A stretch of 64,000 bases of DNA from Bryobacterales bacterium (lineage in GTDB: Bacteria; Acidobacteriota; Terriglobia; Bryobacterales; UBA6623): assembly GCA_026713545.1 (NCBI GenBank), contig JAPOOG010000083.1:1-64000 (forward strand), read 5' to 3'. Of this stretch, positions 31,600 to 40,401 are shown piece after piece. The notes under the pieces are model-generated. The model worked only from the letters and a program-made list of their open reading frames with translations. It did no database searches and had not been told where the DNA came from. Positions within the stretch are counted from its first letter, which is position 1, and every line of letters begins with the position of its first letter. The position numbers and the translations under genes are program-made.

Positions 31600-32382
31600 G
31601 TGACTCGAAGAATTGTACTTCTCGCTATGGCTTTTGCCCTGACGGCCGCGGCGAGCGGTCCCGACGAGGACGATTGGAAGAAGGGAATCCGGCACTTCTC
31701 TGCAGAGGACTTCCGCGCGGCTCAGGATGCATTCCAACGAGCCGTCGAGCAAAACCCTGAGAACTCGACCTACTCCCTTTGGCTGGCCCTGGCCATGGGA
31801 CGGCGCGCCGAGAGGATGACCGGATTTCGCAAGCTTGCAGCAGCGCCTCTCGTGCGCCGGATGCGCCGGGTATTGGAACGCTCCATCGAGTTGGACGAAT
31901 CCAACCTGGACGCGCATGACGCGCTCCAGGCATTTCACCTTCAAGCACCTTCGATTGTCGGAGGCAAAAAGGCCGAAGCCAAGGAGATCGCGAGCCGGAT
32001 TCAGGCTATCAATGCAGCGCGCGGAGCAGAAGCTTTCGGAACCTACTACGAGGCTGTGGGCGAGTTCGACAGGGCCGACGTGCAGTTCGGCGAGGCGAGG
32101 AAACTCAATCCAGAGGGAATGAGGCCACTGCTGAAATACGCCGGCTTCCTGGCCAGGCGCGGGAGACATGCGGAGAGTGACGACTTGTTCGACCTGGCGT
32201 TCGCTCGCGACTCGGAGGACCCCAAAGTCTGGCGGGCAGCCGCTATGGCATGGGTCCTCGCGAAGCGAAAATCCAGATACCCGGAAGCGCGTGAACTCAT
32301 TGAACGTTATCTTCAAGCCCCGGACCGAGAGCCCAACCCGGACCCGAAGTCCGAGGTTAGGGACTTGCTCAAGAAACTCTGA
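31600..32382 (+). CDS. Exported TPR-containing protein
   Basis: A 260-residue product from a GTG at 31600 that directly precedes a signal peptide (TRRIVLLAMAFALTAAASG). The longer frame from 31507 adds 31 residues of no character. The mature part has three or four TPR-like helix pairs (DFRAAQDAFQRAVEQNPENS, LERSIELDESNLDAHDALQ, DLFDLAFARDSEDPKVWRAA). It probably acts as a periplasmic protein-binding scaffold; the partner is unknown. Divergent from lysS. Confidence 0.7.
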   Translation: MTRRIVLLAMAFALTAAASGPDEDDWKKGIRHFSAEDFRAAQDAFQRAVEQNPENSTYSLWLALAMGRRAERMTGFRKLAAAPLVRRMRRVLERSIELDESNLDAHDALQAFHLQAPSIVGGKKAEAKEIASRIQAINAARGAEAFGTYYEAVGEFDRADVQFGEARKLNPEGMRPLLKYAGFLARRGRHAESDDLFDLAFARDSEDPKVWRAAAMAWVLAKRKSRYPEARELIERYLQAPDREPNPDPKSEVRDLLKKL

Positions 32383-32742
32383 CTGCCAAGCTGCTTTTGG
32401 CATGAGGAGCTGTGGAGTCGCTACGATTCACCCCGAGCTTCTGTTCCGGCACAGCTTTTGCAGTGATCAATCGTCGCGCGACTCTACAGACGCGCCGGGA
32501 TTGACTTCGAGCGCAACCCTGGGAACCTCGAACATCGCGCTCTGATCAAATCTGATAGCTGCAGTTACTGTAAACACCGGTGAAGAGACTCCTGAACCCA
32601 CTTGCCTCCGGGGTGGAGGAGCACTGATCTTGGCCTTGGGAGCATAGCAGTGGGACCAGCAAGCAGTAGAATCAAATACTGTGTATCCACATCGCTCCCA
32701 GGAGCGTCCTATGACTGTGGATCCTGAGGTTTGTTGAACGCC
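32383..32742. other. Intergenic gap, no clear feature
   Basis: A 360-base stretch between the TPR gene and the membrane-anchored protein at 32743. Neither strand gives a credible gene; the open frames are short and lack family motifs. It ends just before ATG 32743, which has no strong Shine-Dalgarno site. Confidence 0.4.
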
Positions 32743-33540
32743 ATGAATCAATCCCCCGCGCCACCGGATGAGAGTTCCGGCGAATTCGCTTTTACCAAGC
32801 AGGCCAAAAAACCAAGCGCGAAGTCGATTCTCAAGCAGCCTGTGATGATCGCGGCCATTCTGTTGTTCATCGGCGTAGTCGTCTTGGTGCTGTATCTGGA
32901 AACCGGCGGCATCATCAGCAGCCTTCCTGAAATCGAAGTGACCTATACGCTGCTGCCGAATGAGGGCAAGACCGACGGCGTTCCGATCGCCATCAAGCTG
33001 AACGAGATCGCTGTTTTCGTGATCAACGATCCACTGGAAGGTGGAGGCGGAGCAGCTCGCGCCCGGAGTATCGTGGACAGTCTTCAGGAATCAATCACGA
33101 TCCTGAAGGAAGAGCCTGGCAAGATCATTACTCTGGACGAAGACGACAAGTTTCCCGCCATCGTACAGCAGGCCAAGGACGGCACCCAGCGCCGGCTCCT
33201 GATCAAGCTGACGCAGGAAGACCTGACTCTGGCCGGAGAAACCAATCCGAAGCGTCTGGCGAGGGTCTGGGCCGAGCGTCTGACGGATGCCGTGAAACTG
33301 ATCGCGTTCGGCGAGGCTCCCGAATACAGCACCGGAACCGAATTCGGCGATGCCATCAACGCCCTCTATGCGGCGGCGCGGGCAACGGGCGGCTCGGTGT
33401 CGGAGGGCTCGCTCGAAGAGGCCTTCGGGATCCTGAGCGACAGTCAAAAACTCGTGCTGGAGACCGTACCCGCCCTGCAGGCGGTTGCGGAATCCGAACC
33501 GTCCGACGGCGCAGTCGAGTCCGGAATGAGGTTCAAGTAG
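32743..33540 (+). CDS. Membrane-anchored protein of unknown function
   Basis: A 265-residue product from ATG 32743 (MNQSPAPPDESSGEF); the frame could begin at TTG 32731, adding four residues. A cytoplasmic N-terminus is followed by one membrane helix at about 37-56 (IAAILLFIGVVVLVLYLETG), then an extracytoplasmic domain. Parts of the latter (AARARSIVDSLQESI, TNPKRLARVWAERLTDAVKL) resemble the N-terminal periplasmic domain of some MscS-type channels, where a 'LA-x-x-W' box is common. No channel domain follows, so this is a hint only. Downstream, after 104 bases, lies the M48 protease gene. Confidence 0.6.
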   Translation: MNQSPAPPDESSGEFAFTKQAKKPSAKSILKQPVMIAAILLFIGVVVLVLYLETGGIISSLPEIEVTYTLLPNEGKTDGVPIAIKLNEIAVFVINDPLEGGGGAARARSIVDSLQESITILKEEPGKIITLDEDDKFPAIVQQAKDGTQRRLLIKLTQEDLTLAGETNPKRLARVWAERLTDAVKLIAFGEAPEYSTGTEFGDAINALYAAARATGGSVSEGSLEEAFGILSDSQKLVLETVPALQAVAESEPSDGAVESGMRFK

Positions 33541-33582
33541 GAACGTTCTATATTGCACAAACAGGGGAACTTTCTATATTGC
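33541..33582 (+). repeat. Two direct 16-bp repeats in the M48 upstream region
   Basis: GAACGTTCTATATTGC (33541-33556) and GAACTTTCTATATTGC (33567-33582) differ at one base and are 26 bases apart, about 2.5 helical turns. The second ends in the candidate -35 box of the M48 promoter, so a regulator binding both copies would touch the promoter. Confidence 0.5.
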
Positions 33583-33606
33583 GACGACATTACGCGGCGC
33601 TATACT
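33579..33606 (+). promoter_or_regulatory. Candidate sigma-70 promoter for the M48 protease gene
   Basis: TTGCGA (33579-33584) and TATACT (33601-33606) are separated by 16 bases, near consensus in both boxes. It would start transcription about 30 bases before the ATG at 33645. Confidence 0.5.
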
Positions 33607-33644
33607 GAGGGGCAGTTCGTAAAGACCGGTATGGAGGCGGTGTG

Positions 33645-34670
33645 ATGAGAATCTGGAGAAGTTCCCTGATGCTCGCAGTCGCATTGGCCCTTCCGCTCTC
33701 ACTTGGCGCCGAACCCAAGACCGACCCAAAGGGCAAGCGCGATCCCAAGAACAAAAAAGAAGACGTCGAAGCGATCGGTGACCGCGAGGTTGGCGGGGGG
33801 ATGAACTTCTATTCCCTTGAACGGGAGATCGGCCTCGGTAAGCGTCTCGCGCAGGATATCGAACGCCATGCCAAGATCGTTGACGACCCGGTGGTCTCCG
33901 AATATGTCAATCGAGTGGGACAAAACCTGGTCCGCAACTCCGACGCCAAGGTTCCGTTCACGATCAAACTGATCGATAGTCAGGAAGTCAACGCCTTCGC
34001 GCTGCCGGGCGGCTTCTTCTATGTGAACGCGGGGTTGTTCCTACGGGCCGAGAGCGAGGCCGAGCTAGCCGGAGTGATGGCGCATGAGATCGCCCACGTT
34101 GCCGCGCGCCACGGCACGAAACAGGCCACCAAGGGCCAAGTGATGCAATTGGCCACGATTCCGCTGATCTTCATGGGCGGCTGGACCGGCTATGGCATCT
34201 ATCAGGCCGCGGGCTTCGCCATCCCGATCACCTTCCTGCGGTTCAGCCGGCAAGCCGAGACGGAAGCGGATTTCCTCGGTCTGCAATACCTCTACAAGTC
34301 CGGCTACGACCCGACGGCTTTTGTCGACTTCTTCGAGAAGATGAAGGCCGACGAGAAGCGCAAGCCGGGCACGATGTCGAAGCTCTTCCGGAGCCATCCG
34401 CCCCATGGCAAGCGCATCGTCAAGGTTCAGAAGACCATCGACAGCTTGCTGCCCAACAAACCTGAGTACGTCGTGAGTACGTCGGAGTTTCTCGATATCA
34501 AACGCCAGTTGTCGGCGTCCGTCACTCGCGGCGCGCGCAAGAAGGCCGAGGAAGACCCCGACCGGCCTACCTTGCGCCGCGCGCCCTCGGGAGATCCGAC
34601 GATCCCGGCTGATGACGAAGGTCTGGGGACGGAAGAGGAAGAGGACCGCCCGACCCTGAAGCGCCGCTGA
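33645..34670 (+). CDS. M48-family metalloprotease (BepA-like)
   Basis: A 341-residue exported protease from ATG 33645; the GTG three bases earlier is an alternative, and GGAGG lies 7 bases upstream. A signal peptide (SSLMLAVALALPLSLGAEPK) precedes a Lys-rich linker. The zinc site is VMAHEIAHVAARHG, with His147 and His151, and the distal Glu is in ETEADFLGLQYLY. Periplasmic M48 proteases such as BepA degrade misfolded outer-membrane proteins. The C-terminal 60 residues are charged and low-complexity. The stop at 34670 is 4 bases before element A. Confidence 0.9.
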   Translation: MRIWRSSLMLAVALALPLSLGAEPKTDPKGKRDPKNKKEDVEAIGDREVGGGMNFYSLEREIGLGKRLAQDIERHAKIVDDPVVSEYVNRVGQNLVRNSDAKVPFTIKLIDSQEVNAFALPGGFFYVNAGLFLRAESEAELAGVMAHEIAHVAARHGTKQATKGQVMQLATIPLIFMGGWTGYGIYQAAGFAIPITFLRFSRQAETEADFLGLQYLYKSGYDPTAFVDFFEKMKADEKRKPGTMSKLFRSHPPHGKRIVKVQKTIDSLLPNKPEYVVSTSEFLDIKRQLSASVTRGARKKAEEDPDRPTLRRAPSGDPTIPADDEGLGTEEEEDRPTLKRR

Positions 34671-34674
34671 ACGT

Positions 34675-34858
34675 CTAGCCTGCTTTTCTCACCACCCGAC
34701 GGTCGAAGCACGCGATACGACCGCCATGACTTCGTTGCTCTTGCTTGCCGTGCTCGACGTACTGTCAAGTACGCCTGCGCGCGCCAAGCAGCGCGCGCCT
34801 CGTCCTGACGGTCCTCTCACGCACTTCACCTCGCCGCGTGGTGAGAAAGGCAGGCTAG
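34675..34858. mobile_element. Element A: 184-bp TIR element (MITE/REP-like)
   Basis: It lies between CCTGCTTTTCTCACCAC (34679-34695) and GTGGTGAGAAAGGCAGG (34838-34854), which are inverted repeats with one mismatch, flanked by CTAG on both sides. Inside, CGTAC/GTACG (34758-34773) and a GC-rich hairpin around 34775-34799 are present. There is no coding capacity for a transposase. It fills the gap between the convergent M48 and dehydrogenase genes, and its last CTAG contains the stop codon of the latter. Confidence 0.8.
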
Positions 34859-35826
34859 ATAGCGACGTTGTTCTGGGTATGACCTTCCAGAAAAGCGATT
34901 ACGTTCTCGACCACGCCAACATTGAGCAGCTCCACGCCTTCTAAGGTCATATCGGCGCAGTGGGGTGTGAGAATCACCTGTTCGCAGGCAAACAGCGGGT
35001 GATCGGGCGGAGGCGGTTCCTGTTCAAAGACATCGACTGCGGCTCCTCCCAGGTGGCCCGCATTCAACGCCTCCACCAGTACGGGAGTATCGACGATGGC
35101 TCCGCGCGCTCCGTTGACCAGTAGCGCGCCTTCCTTCATCAAGTCGAGTTCACGCTTGCCGATCATGCCGCGTGTCTTGTCCGACACGGCGACGTGCAAG
35201 CTGACGACGTCGGAGGTCTTGAGCAGCTCGTCGAGCTCGACATAGCGCAAGCCCAGCTTCTCGGCGCGTTCCGGAGAAGGGTTGAATGTCCAGGCGATAA
35301 CGTTCATGCCGACAGCCCGTGCCAATCGCGCCATGGTGGCGCCGATGTTTCCTGTTCCGATGATTCCCAGGGTCTTGCCTTGGAGCATGACGTTGTTCAT
35401 GCGGGGCCATTGCCCAGCTTTCATCTGCTCGGTCAAGAAGGCCGTGCGTTTGGCCAACCCGAACATCATGCCGAAAATATGCTCGGCGACGACGGGCGCA
35501 GTGCGGCCGGGCAGGTTGCAGACCGCGATACCGTGATCCCGTGCCGCGTTAAGGTCGATCATATCGGTCCCGATCGAGCACAGCGAGATGATCTTGAGGT
35601 CCGGCAGCCGGTGGAACTCCTCTTCACCCCACTTCACTGCGCCGCGGGTGTTCATGATGACCTCCGCCCCCTTGGCCCGCTTTACTTTTTCATGAGACGA
35701 CGCCGGGCGGTCGGTGTAGATGGTGACATCGCCGTATGGCTTGAGTTTGTCCAATTCCGGCGATCCTTGAATCTGAACAGGGTCATCACCCGGAACAACA
35801 ATCTTGACTCGGCCTTCGAACGCCAT
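34855..35826 (-). CDS. D-isomer-specific 2-hydroxyacid dehydrogenase
   Basis: A 323-residue NAD-dependent dehydrogenase. Cofactor motif: LGIIGTGNIGATMARLARAV; catalytic Arg in LLVNGARGAIVDTPVL, catalytic His in LTPHCADMTLEG, with the Glu in FEQEPPPPDHPLF. It converts 2-hydroxyacids and 2-oxoacids. The SerA-type regulatory ACT domain is absent, so the substrate (phosphoglycerate or another) is open. Starting MAFEGRVKIVVPGDD at ATG 35826. The stop is inside element A, so part of the 3' end may have been set by the insertion. Confidence 0.88.
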   Translation of the reverse strand: MAFEGRVKIVVPGDDPVQIQGSPELDKLKPYGDVTIYTDRPASSHEKVKRAKGAEVIMNTRGAVKWGEEEFHRLPDLKIISLCSIGTDMIDLNAARDHGIAVCNLPGRTAPVVAEHIFGMMFGLAKRTAFLTEQMKAGQWPRMNNVMLQGKTLGIIGTGNIGATMARLARAVGMNVIAWTFNPSPERAEKLGLRYVELDELLKTSDVVSLHVAVSDKTRGMIGKRELDLMKEGALLVNGARGAIVDTPVLVEALNAGHLGGAAVDVFEQEPPPPDHPLFACEQVILTPHCADMTLEGVELLNVGVVENVIAFLEGHTQNNVAI

Positions 35827-36095
35827 GTTTCCGTCTCCTCCTACGTGTGCCCGCCTTCATTAGCCTACTGGAAGTGAAACGAAGTTCGCACGAGGCCGCC
35901 GATTTCCGAACACTTCCCGCCCGGGACTCAGACTACCAGCACGCAACGTACCGCGGCGTCGAAGAAGTCCGAACCTCGATGGAAAGAGTTGGGGATGGGG
36001 AGCGCGACCGTCTCGAGGCTCTGTGTGGCACTTGGCTGGTGGGAACGCCCGTGCAGTGATTCAGGAGACCCTCAGGTGCAGACGATAATTTCAGA

Positions 36096-36386
36096 TCAGA
36101 ACATCCGCCTCATACGATTTTTTACATTCCTGGCCAGATCTTCGATGCGCTCCGCCTTCCGCAGGGTACGGATATCGATAATATGTTCTTTATTCTTATC
36201 GAGTTCTTCCTCAAGCAGCTTGGCTAGCGTGAGAATCTCGGCCACGTCCTTGAGCGACTTCTCATGATCCTCTTTGAGGATGGCATTCCGTTGTTGCTGG
36301 CGGGTCTTCAGCCCAGGACCCTGCGGAACAGGGGCCAGTGAGGTCAGAGGAGACAGAAGAATAAGAACGAGCACCCAATAAGCCAT
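36096..36386 (-). CDS. Small exported protein of unknown function
   Basis: A 96-residue protein with a signal peptide (AYWVLVLILLSPLTSLAPVP) and a charged helical remainder (KSLKDVAEILTLAKLLEEEL, then DLARNVKNRMRRMF), probably an alpha-helical periplasmic protein. ATG 36386 is preceded by AAAGGAG, a good ribosome site, and a TATGAT-like -10 box lies further upstream. No family is recognised. Confidence 0.65.
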   Translation of the reverse strand: MAYWVLVLILLSPLTSLAPVPQGPGLKTRQQQRNAILKEDHEKSLKDVAEILTLAKLLEEELDKNKEHIIDIRTLRKAERIEDLARNVKNRMRRMF

Positions 36387-36425
36387 TGACGGCTCCTTTT
36401 TCTAGATCATACGCCGAGCGCGCCT

Positions 36426-36448
36426 GACTGCGGAAGGCAACCGCAGTC
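36426..36448. other. Hairpin in the gap before tRNA-Ala
   Basis: GACTGCGG and CCGCAGTC form a perfect 8-bp stem around a 7-base loop. It lacks a T-run, so it is not a clear rho-independent terminator. It is between the divergent small exported gene and the tRNA. Confidence 0.4.
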
Positions 36449-36522
36449 GGCAGCGGATCAACACCGCGGGCTGAGGGTCGGCCCGTGGTGTCGTGCTATG
36501 CTGAACATGATCCTACCGAGAC

Positions 36523-36598
36523 GGGCCTGTGGCGCAGTTGGGAGCGCGCTTCCATGGCATGGAAGAGGTCGAGGGTTCGAATCCCTCCAGGTCCACCA
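36523..36598 (+). tRNA. tRNA-Ala (GGC anticodon)
   Basis: A 76-base cloverleaf: acceptor stem GGGCCTG/CAGGTCC (one G-U), D-arm GCGC/GCGC, anticodon stem CTTCC/GGAAG with loop ATGGCAT (GGC, reading GCC), T-arm with GGTTCGAATCC, then encoded ACCA. The arrangement is canonical and isolated, with no neighbouring tRNA genes. The out-of-phase open frames over it are artefacts. Confidence 0.95.
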
Positions 36599-37369
36599 AC
36601 GATTGCATTGTTTTTTCGTGATAGGCGTCTTGATCAACCTGAGTTCAGGATCGGGTAGATCGGTGACGGGTGTTCTTCCCATAAAGGCACGCCCAGGAGA
36701 AGGATCATCAAGGGTGTAAGGGTCTTCATTTGATTGATTTCACATTGGCGGACCGGCAGACCTTGCGAGGTTCTTTTGAGTGGCGCATCGTCGACGACCC
36801 TGTCATCCCACACGTCCCGGGTCACCGCGGTTGACAGCAAGCAGACGACACTCTGCACGACACCTGCCGGAACCGCGACAAACCTCAGCCGAAGCTTCTC
36901 CCAAGTCAGGAAGAGTTCAACGAGTCCTGCGGGCAACTCGACAGCCAGTCTTTGTGATCGCCGGAATTTCACAAATATAGGGAATGCGGTTTACGATGCT
37001 CCCGCGCGGTATATTCGAAGCATCTCAGTGGCACTTGGCCCGCAGAAAGTTCTTCCGCGCAAGGTCCTCGATCAGCTTCTGTAGAGCGAAAAGACTCTCT
37101 TGGGGCCATAACCGGAACTGCATTCCTTGAGGGCGCGCGACGACGCACGTATGGGCGGTTCTCTCCGGTTTGTGGGGGGCTCAAGGATCGAGCATCTAGA
37201 CGTTCGGGTTGCTGGAGGTTAGCCGTAGTTGGCGAATCACCAAGTTGCTCAGGCGAGACGGGTCATCCAATCAGAGCTACAACACGAGCACAGATTGGCC
37301 GAGCAGTCGTATTCGACCCTTTCCACCAACTAACCGGGACGATCGAACCGGGAGCGGCGCTAAGCTGGA
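36599..37369. other. 771-base gap with degenerate remnants
   Basis: No confident gene. A minus-strand 31-codon frame (start 36728) begins MKTLTPLMILLLGVPL, like a signal peptide, but is then lost. On the plus strand, 36734-37084 contains RRNFTNIGNAVYDAPARYIR after NLSRSFS, which resembles the C-terminal end of Oar-like TonB-dependent receptors of Acidobacteriota; frames are broken upstream. This looks like decayed DNA. Confidence 0.35.
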
Positions 37370-38062
37370 GTGCTGGCCACAGCGGAACATAGACGGAGAA
37401 CGGCAGGTACCGCGATCTCCCAGTGTACGTTGGTGTTTTCCGTGTTTCTGTTCCTGCTTCCCTGCGGAGTGTTTGCCTCTCAGTCGGAGCCTGAACGGAT
37501 CAAAGGACGGGAGGAGCCAGCGGTTCTCGCACTGGAAGGACTCTCGGGGGATCGCCAAAACCTGGAACAATATCGGGGCCGAATCGTCATCCTGAACTTT
37601 TGGGCTACCTGGTGCGTGCCATGCCGGGAAGAAATACCGATCTTGGTCCGGGTGCGCAAGGCTTATCAATCGAGAGGTGTGGAGATCATCGGCGCGTCGG
37701 CGGACGATGCGAGCACGAGGGATCAAGTCGAACCGTTCATTGAAGAGCATGACATCAATTTCCCGATCTGGCTCGGCGCCACGATCAAGGATATGGAGCG
37801 GCTTGGGCTGGGCACTACCTTGCCCGCGACTGCTCTGATCGACCGTGACGGACGCGTAGCAATGAGGATCCTGGGGCTTATCGAGGAACACGAGCTGATC
37901 GAACGCATTGACTGGCTGCTTGGGGATAGAACTTCCCATCCGCCGCCTCGGCTCGTGGATCGTCAACAGCCACGGAACGACGAACACAGCCACCACGATA
38001 GAGAGGAAGAGCATCAGCATGCAGTGGTAGCTATGGAGAGCGCCTCCCTGGTGCCCAGTTGA
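37370..38062 (+). CDS. TlpA/ResA-like thioredoxin-fold protein with His-rich tail
   Basis: A 230-residue exported protein read from GTG 37370; TTG 37430 and GTG 37433 are alternatives but leave no basic n-region. Signal: RRRTAGTAISQCTLVFSVFL and onward. The redoxin domain has ILNFWATWCVPCREEIP (active-site Cys-Val-Pro-Cys), EIIGASADDAS and TTLPATALIDRDGRVAMRIL with the cis-Pro before the Thr/Ala. TlpA-like proteins reduce disulfides, for example in cytochrome maturation. After the domain an unusual tail of about 35 residues is His-rich (DEHSHHDREEEHQHAVV). Start and export are probable. Confidence 0.8.
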   Translation: MLATAEHRRRTAGTAISQCTLVFSVFLFLLPCGVFASQSEPERIKGREEPAVLALEGLSGDRQNLEQYRGRIVILNFWATWCVPCREEIPILVRVRKAYQSRGVEIIGASADDASTRDQVEPFIEEHDINFPIWLGATIKDMERLGLGTTLPATALIDRDGRVAMRILGLIEEHELIERIDWLLGDRTSHPPPRLVDRQQPRNDEHSHHDREEEHQHAVVAMESASLVPS

Positions 38063-38170
38063 CCGACTTGACCGGGAGAAGGCCGCGCGGTCAGCGGGGC
38101 GGGACACGAACTTGGAAAACGCTGGACATTCGGAGCTCGTTGGGTAGCGAATCAGATCGACCGCGCCAGC

Positions 38171-38617
38171 GTGAGGACGACTCTGACCTATTGGCTCACT
38201 TCGCGATTCTCCGCAGGAGTGGAATACAATCCGCGGGCCGGCAGAGTAAGCCCACTTGCGAATCTCCTTGCAATTCGGGAGACGGGCAATCGTCCGGCGC
38301 TGGTTGTGGGCACCAGTTCAGACCGCATCGGTACGCCGTCCGGACAAGCCTTCTACGCCACCCTCAGCAAAAATCTGAAACGCGAGACCGGTCTTCCGAT
38401 CGCCCCCTATGGTGGCGTTGTATACGGGACCTACGAGGGTAAAGTGCGTCCGATCGGCGGACTCAACGTCGGCTTCTCCGAGAGCGTTACGTCACTCCTG
38501 ATCTTCGATGGAGTTCATGTTCATCCGACGTTCAACGTCTCGCTCAAGAGCCACAACATTTCCTTCCTCCTGATCCGAGGCAGGGACCCCGGTCTGAGTT
38601 ACAGCGTTGTCTTCTGA
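38171..38617 (+). CDS. Conserved-looking beta-rich protein of unknown function, start uncertain
   Basis: The frame continues upstream to 38072 without a stop and without a start (upstream residues include KRWTFGARWVANQIDRA), so the GTG at 38171 may not be the true start and the gene may be truncated. The visible 148 residues alternate short beta-strand patterns (FSAGVEYNP, APYGGVVYGTYEGKVRPIGG, SLLIFDGVHVHPTFNVSLKS), ending LSYSVVF with a terminal Phe, as in outer-membrane barrels. It would be a barrel fragment. No family name is known to me. Confidence 0.4.
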   Translation: MRTTLTYWLTSRFSAGVEYNPRAGRVSPLANLLAIRETGNRPALVVGTSSDRIGTPSGQAFYATLSKNLKRETGLPIAPYGGVVYGTYEGKVRPIGGLNVGFSESVTSLLIFDGVHVHPTFNVSLKSHNISFLLIRGRDPGLSYSVVF

Positions 38618-38854
38618 AGACAATTGATCGCATGTAACTTCTTCTCCAAAGGTCTTGCCCGTGGTCCGACATCTTTCTATCGAGCGAAGCTTGCGAGGGA
38701 CTGCTGCAGGCTGATCATTGGCTGGTGTCGAAGAAAGCGACTCCCGAGCAGTTGCCTGAGCCTTGTGGAGCCTTGTCCTGCTAGGCTTGCGGTGGGGCTC
38801 GGACGGGCTTCCGGGCCGACGTCAAGAAGACGGATAGATGTTGGAGGAAACGAG

Positions 38855-40183
38855 ATGAGGAACAAATTTGCTTCGTGGGATCGGCGGTATTTTCTGAGAA
38901 CCCTGGCCACGGGTCTCTTTGGCGCCGCGGGCTCCACAGCGTCCAGGGCCGCCCAAGGGAACGCCAGCGCTTCATCCCAATACGGAGATGCTCCGAAGAT
39001 TACCGGGATCAAAACCTACAAGTTCAACGTGGCGACGGGACAGGCGATCCGTGACCCCAGCAATCGCCAAGCGGTATCGAGTCCGTTCAAGACCTGGTTG
39101 TTTCTCAAAGTCGAGACGGATCAAGGGATCGACGGCTGGGGTGAGGGGAGTATCGAGTGGCTGTCACCCGTCATCGAGGCCACCCTGCACGAATGGAAGC
39201 CGCTGCTTCTGGGCCGCTCTGCGTTGGATGTCGTCACCATCTGCAACGACATCACGAACCGTTTGCCGTGGAAAGGCGGACCGGTCATCGGCACTGCCAT
39301 CGCAGCCGTCAACATGGCGCTGTATGACATCGCCGGCAAGGTCTGGGGTGTTCCTGTTTATCAAATCCTGGGCGGCAAGCAGCGGGACCGCATCAAGATC
39401 TACAACGGAGGCATCAATTTCGAATCCGTGGAGCTGGCTCGCCGCGGCGCACGTGAAGCCGTCGACAGGGGCGCTCGCGGGTTGAAGGGCAATCCTCTGG
39501 AATCGCGGACATGGCCGATGGACTACGAGGCCCTCAAGCACTCCGTGGCGATTGTGAAAGCGGTTCGCGAAGAGGTCGGTCCCGATGTCGAGCTGATGCT
39601 CGACACCCACGGAAGCCCGAGTCCGGAGTTCAGCATCGCCTTCGCAGAGATGGTTGCGCCTTACCGCCCCCTGTTTTTGGAAGAGCCTGTCAAGGTGGGC
39701 TCCGTAAATGTGCTCAAGGAGGTCTCATCCAAGAGTCCTGTTCCTATTGCGACCGGCGAGAAGCTGTTTGCTTATCGAGAGTTCAAAGAGGTCGTGGATG
39801 CTCGCGCGTGCGCTTTTCTCCAGCCTGACGTGAGCCATAGCTTCGGTATCACCAACTTCGTTCACATCGCGCGCCTGGCCGAGGAGGCCCAAATGCTCAT
39901 GGCTCCTCATAATGCGGGGGGGCCGATTCATTTCGCCGCCATGCTGCAGGCGGACGCCGTCGTCAGCAATTTCCTGATCCAGGAGGTTTCGGGATACTGG
40001 ATGCAGCGTTTTGGCGAATACGTGGATCACGACTTCGAGTTCAAGAACGGTTTCATTGAACTCAACGACCGGCCGGGATTGGGAGTCGGTGTCAAGGAAG
40101 AGCACATAGCCCAACTTCCCTATGACGAAAGCATGTCGTATCGCCAGTACCGAAATGCGGATGGCAGTTGGAAGGGATGGTGA
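38855..40183 (+). CDS. Enolase-superfamily (mandelate racemase/muconate lactonizing) dehydratase-like enzyme, Tat-exported
   Basis: A 442-residue protein from ATG 38855, preceded by GGAGG 9 bases upstream; the longer frame from 38624 has no signal. Tat signal: RRYFLRTLATGLFGAAGST. Enolase-superfamily metal ligands are ELMLDTHGSP (Asp), FLEEPVKVG (Glu) and IATGEKLFAYREF (Glu), with PDVSHSFG and APHNAGGPIHFAA in the catalytic region. Members such as galactonate dehydratase remove water from sugar acids; a periplasmic location for this fold is uncommon. Substrate unknown. Confidence 0.85.
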   Translation: MRNKFASWDRRYFLRTLATGLFGAAGSTASRAAQGNASASSQYGDAPKITGIKTYKFNVATGQAIRDPSNRQAVSSPFKTWLFLKVETDQGIDGWGEGSIEWLSPVIEATLHEWKPLLLGRSALDVVTICNDITNRLPWKGGPVIGTAIAAVNMALYDIAGKVWGVPVYQILGGKQRDRIKIYNGGINFESVELARRGAREAVDRGARGLKGNPLESRTWPMDYEALKHSVAIVKAVREEVGPDVELMLDTHGSPSPEFSIAFAEMVAPYRPLFLEEPVKVGSVNVLKEVSSKSPVPIATGEKLFAYREFKEVVDARACAFLQPDVSHSFGITNFVHIARLAEEAQMLMAPHNAGGPIHFAAMLQADAVVSNFLIQEVSGYWMQRFGEYVDHDFEFKNGFIELNDRPGLGVGVKEEHIAQLPYDESMSYRQYRNADGSWKGW

Positions 40184-40401
40184 CGAGCAGAGTTTAACGA
40201 GGCTGGCGGCACCCAACGCTTGGCAACCGGTTTGGGTCAAGCGGCGTCTGGCTGCTTTCGATCACGGCTTTCATCAGCTCCTCATGGGACTCACATCGTC
40301 CGAGGCGGGGAAGATGCCGAACCATCCGCTAGCGGGAACGCCAAGCCGCGAGCAATGAAAAATCAGTCTCTCGGCGGGTCTGCGTGGAATAACAGCAATA
40401 A

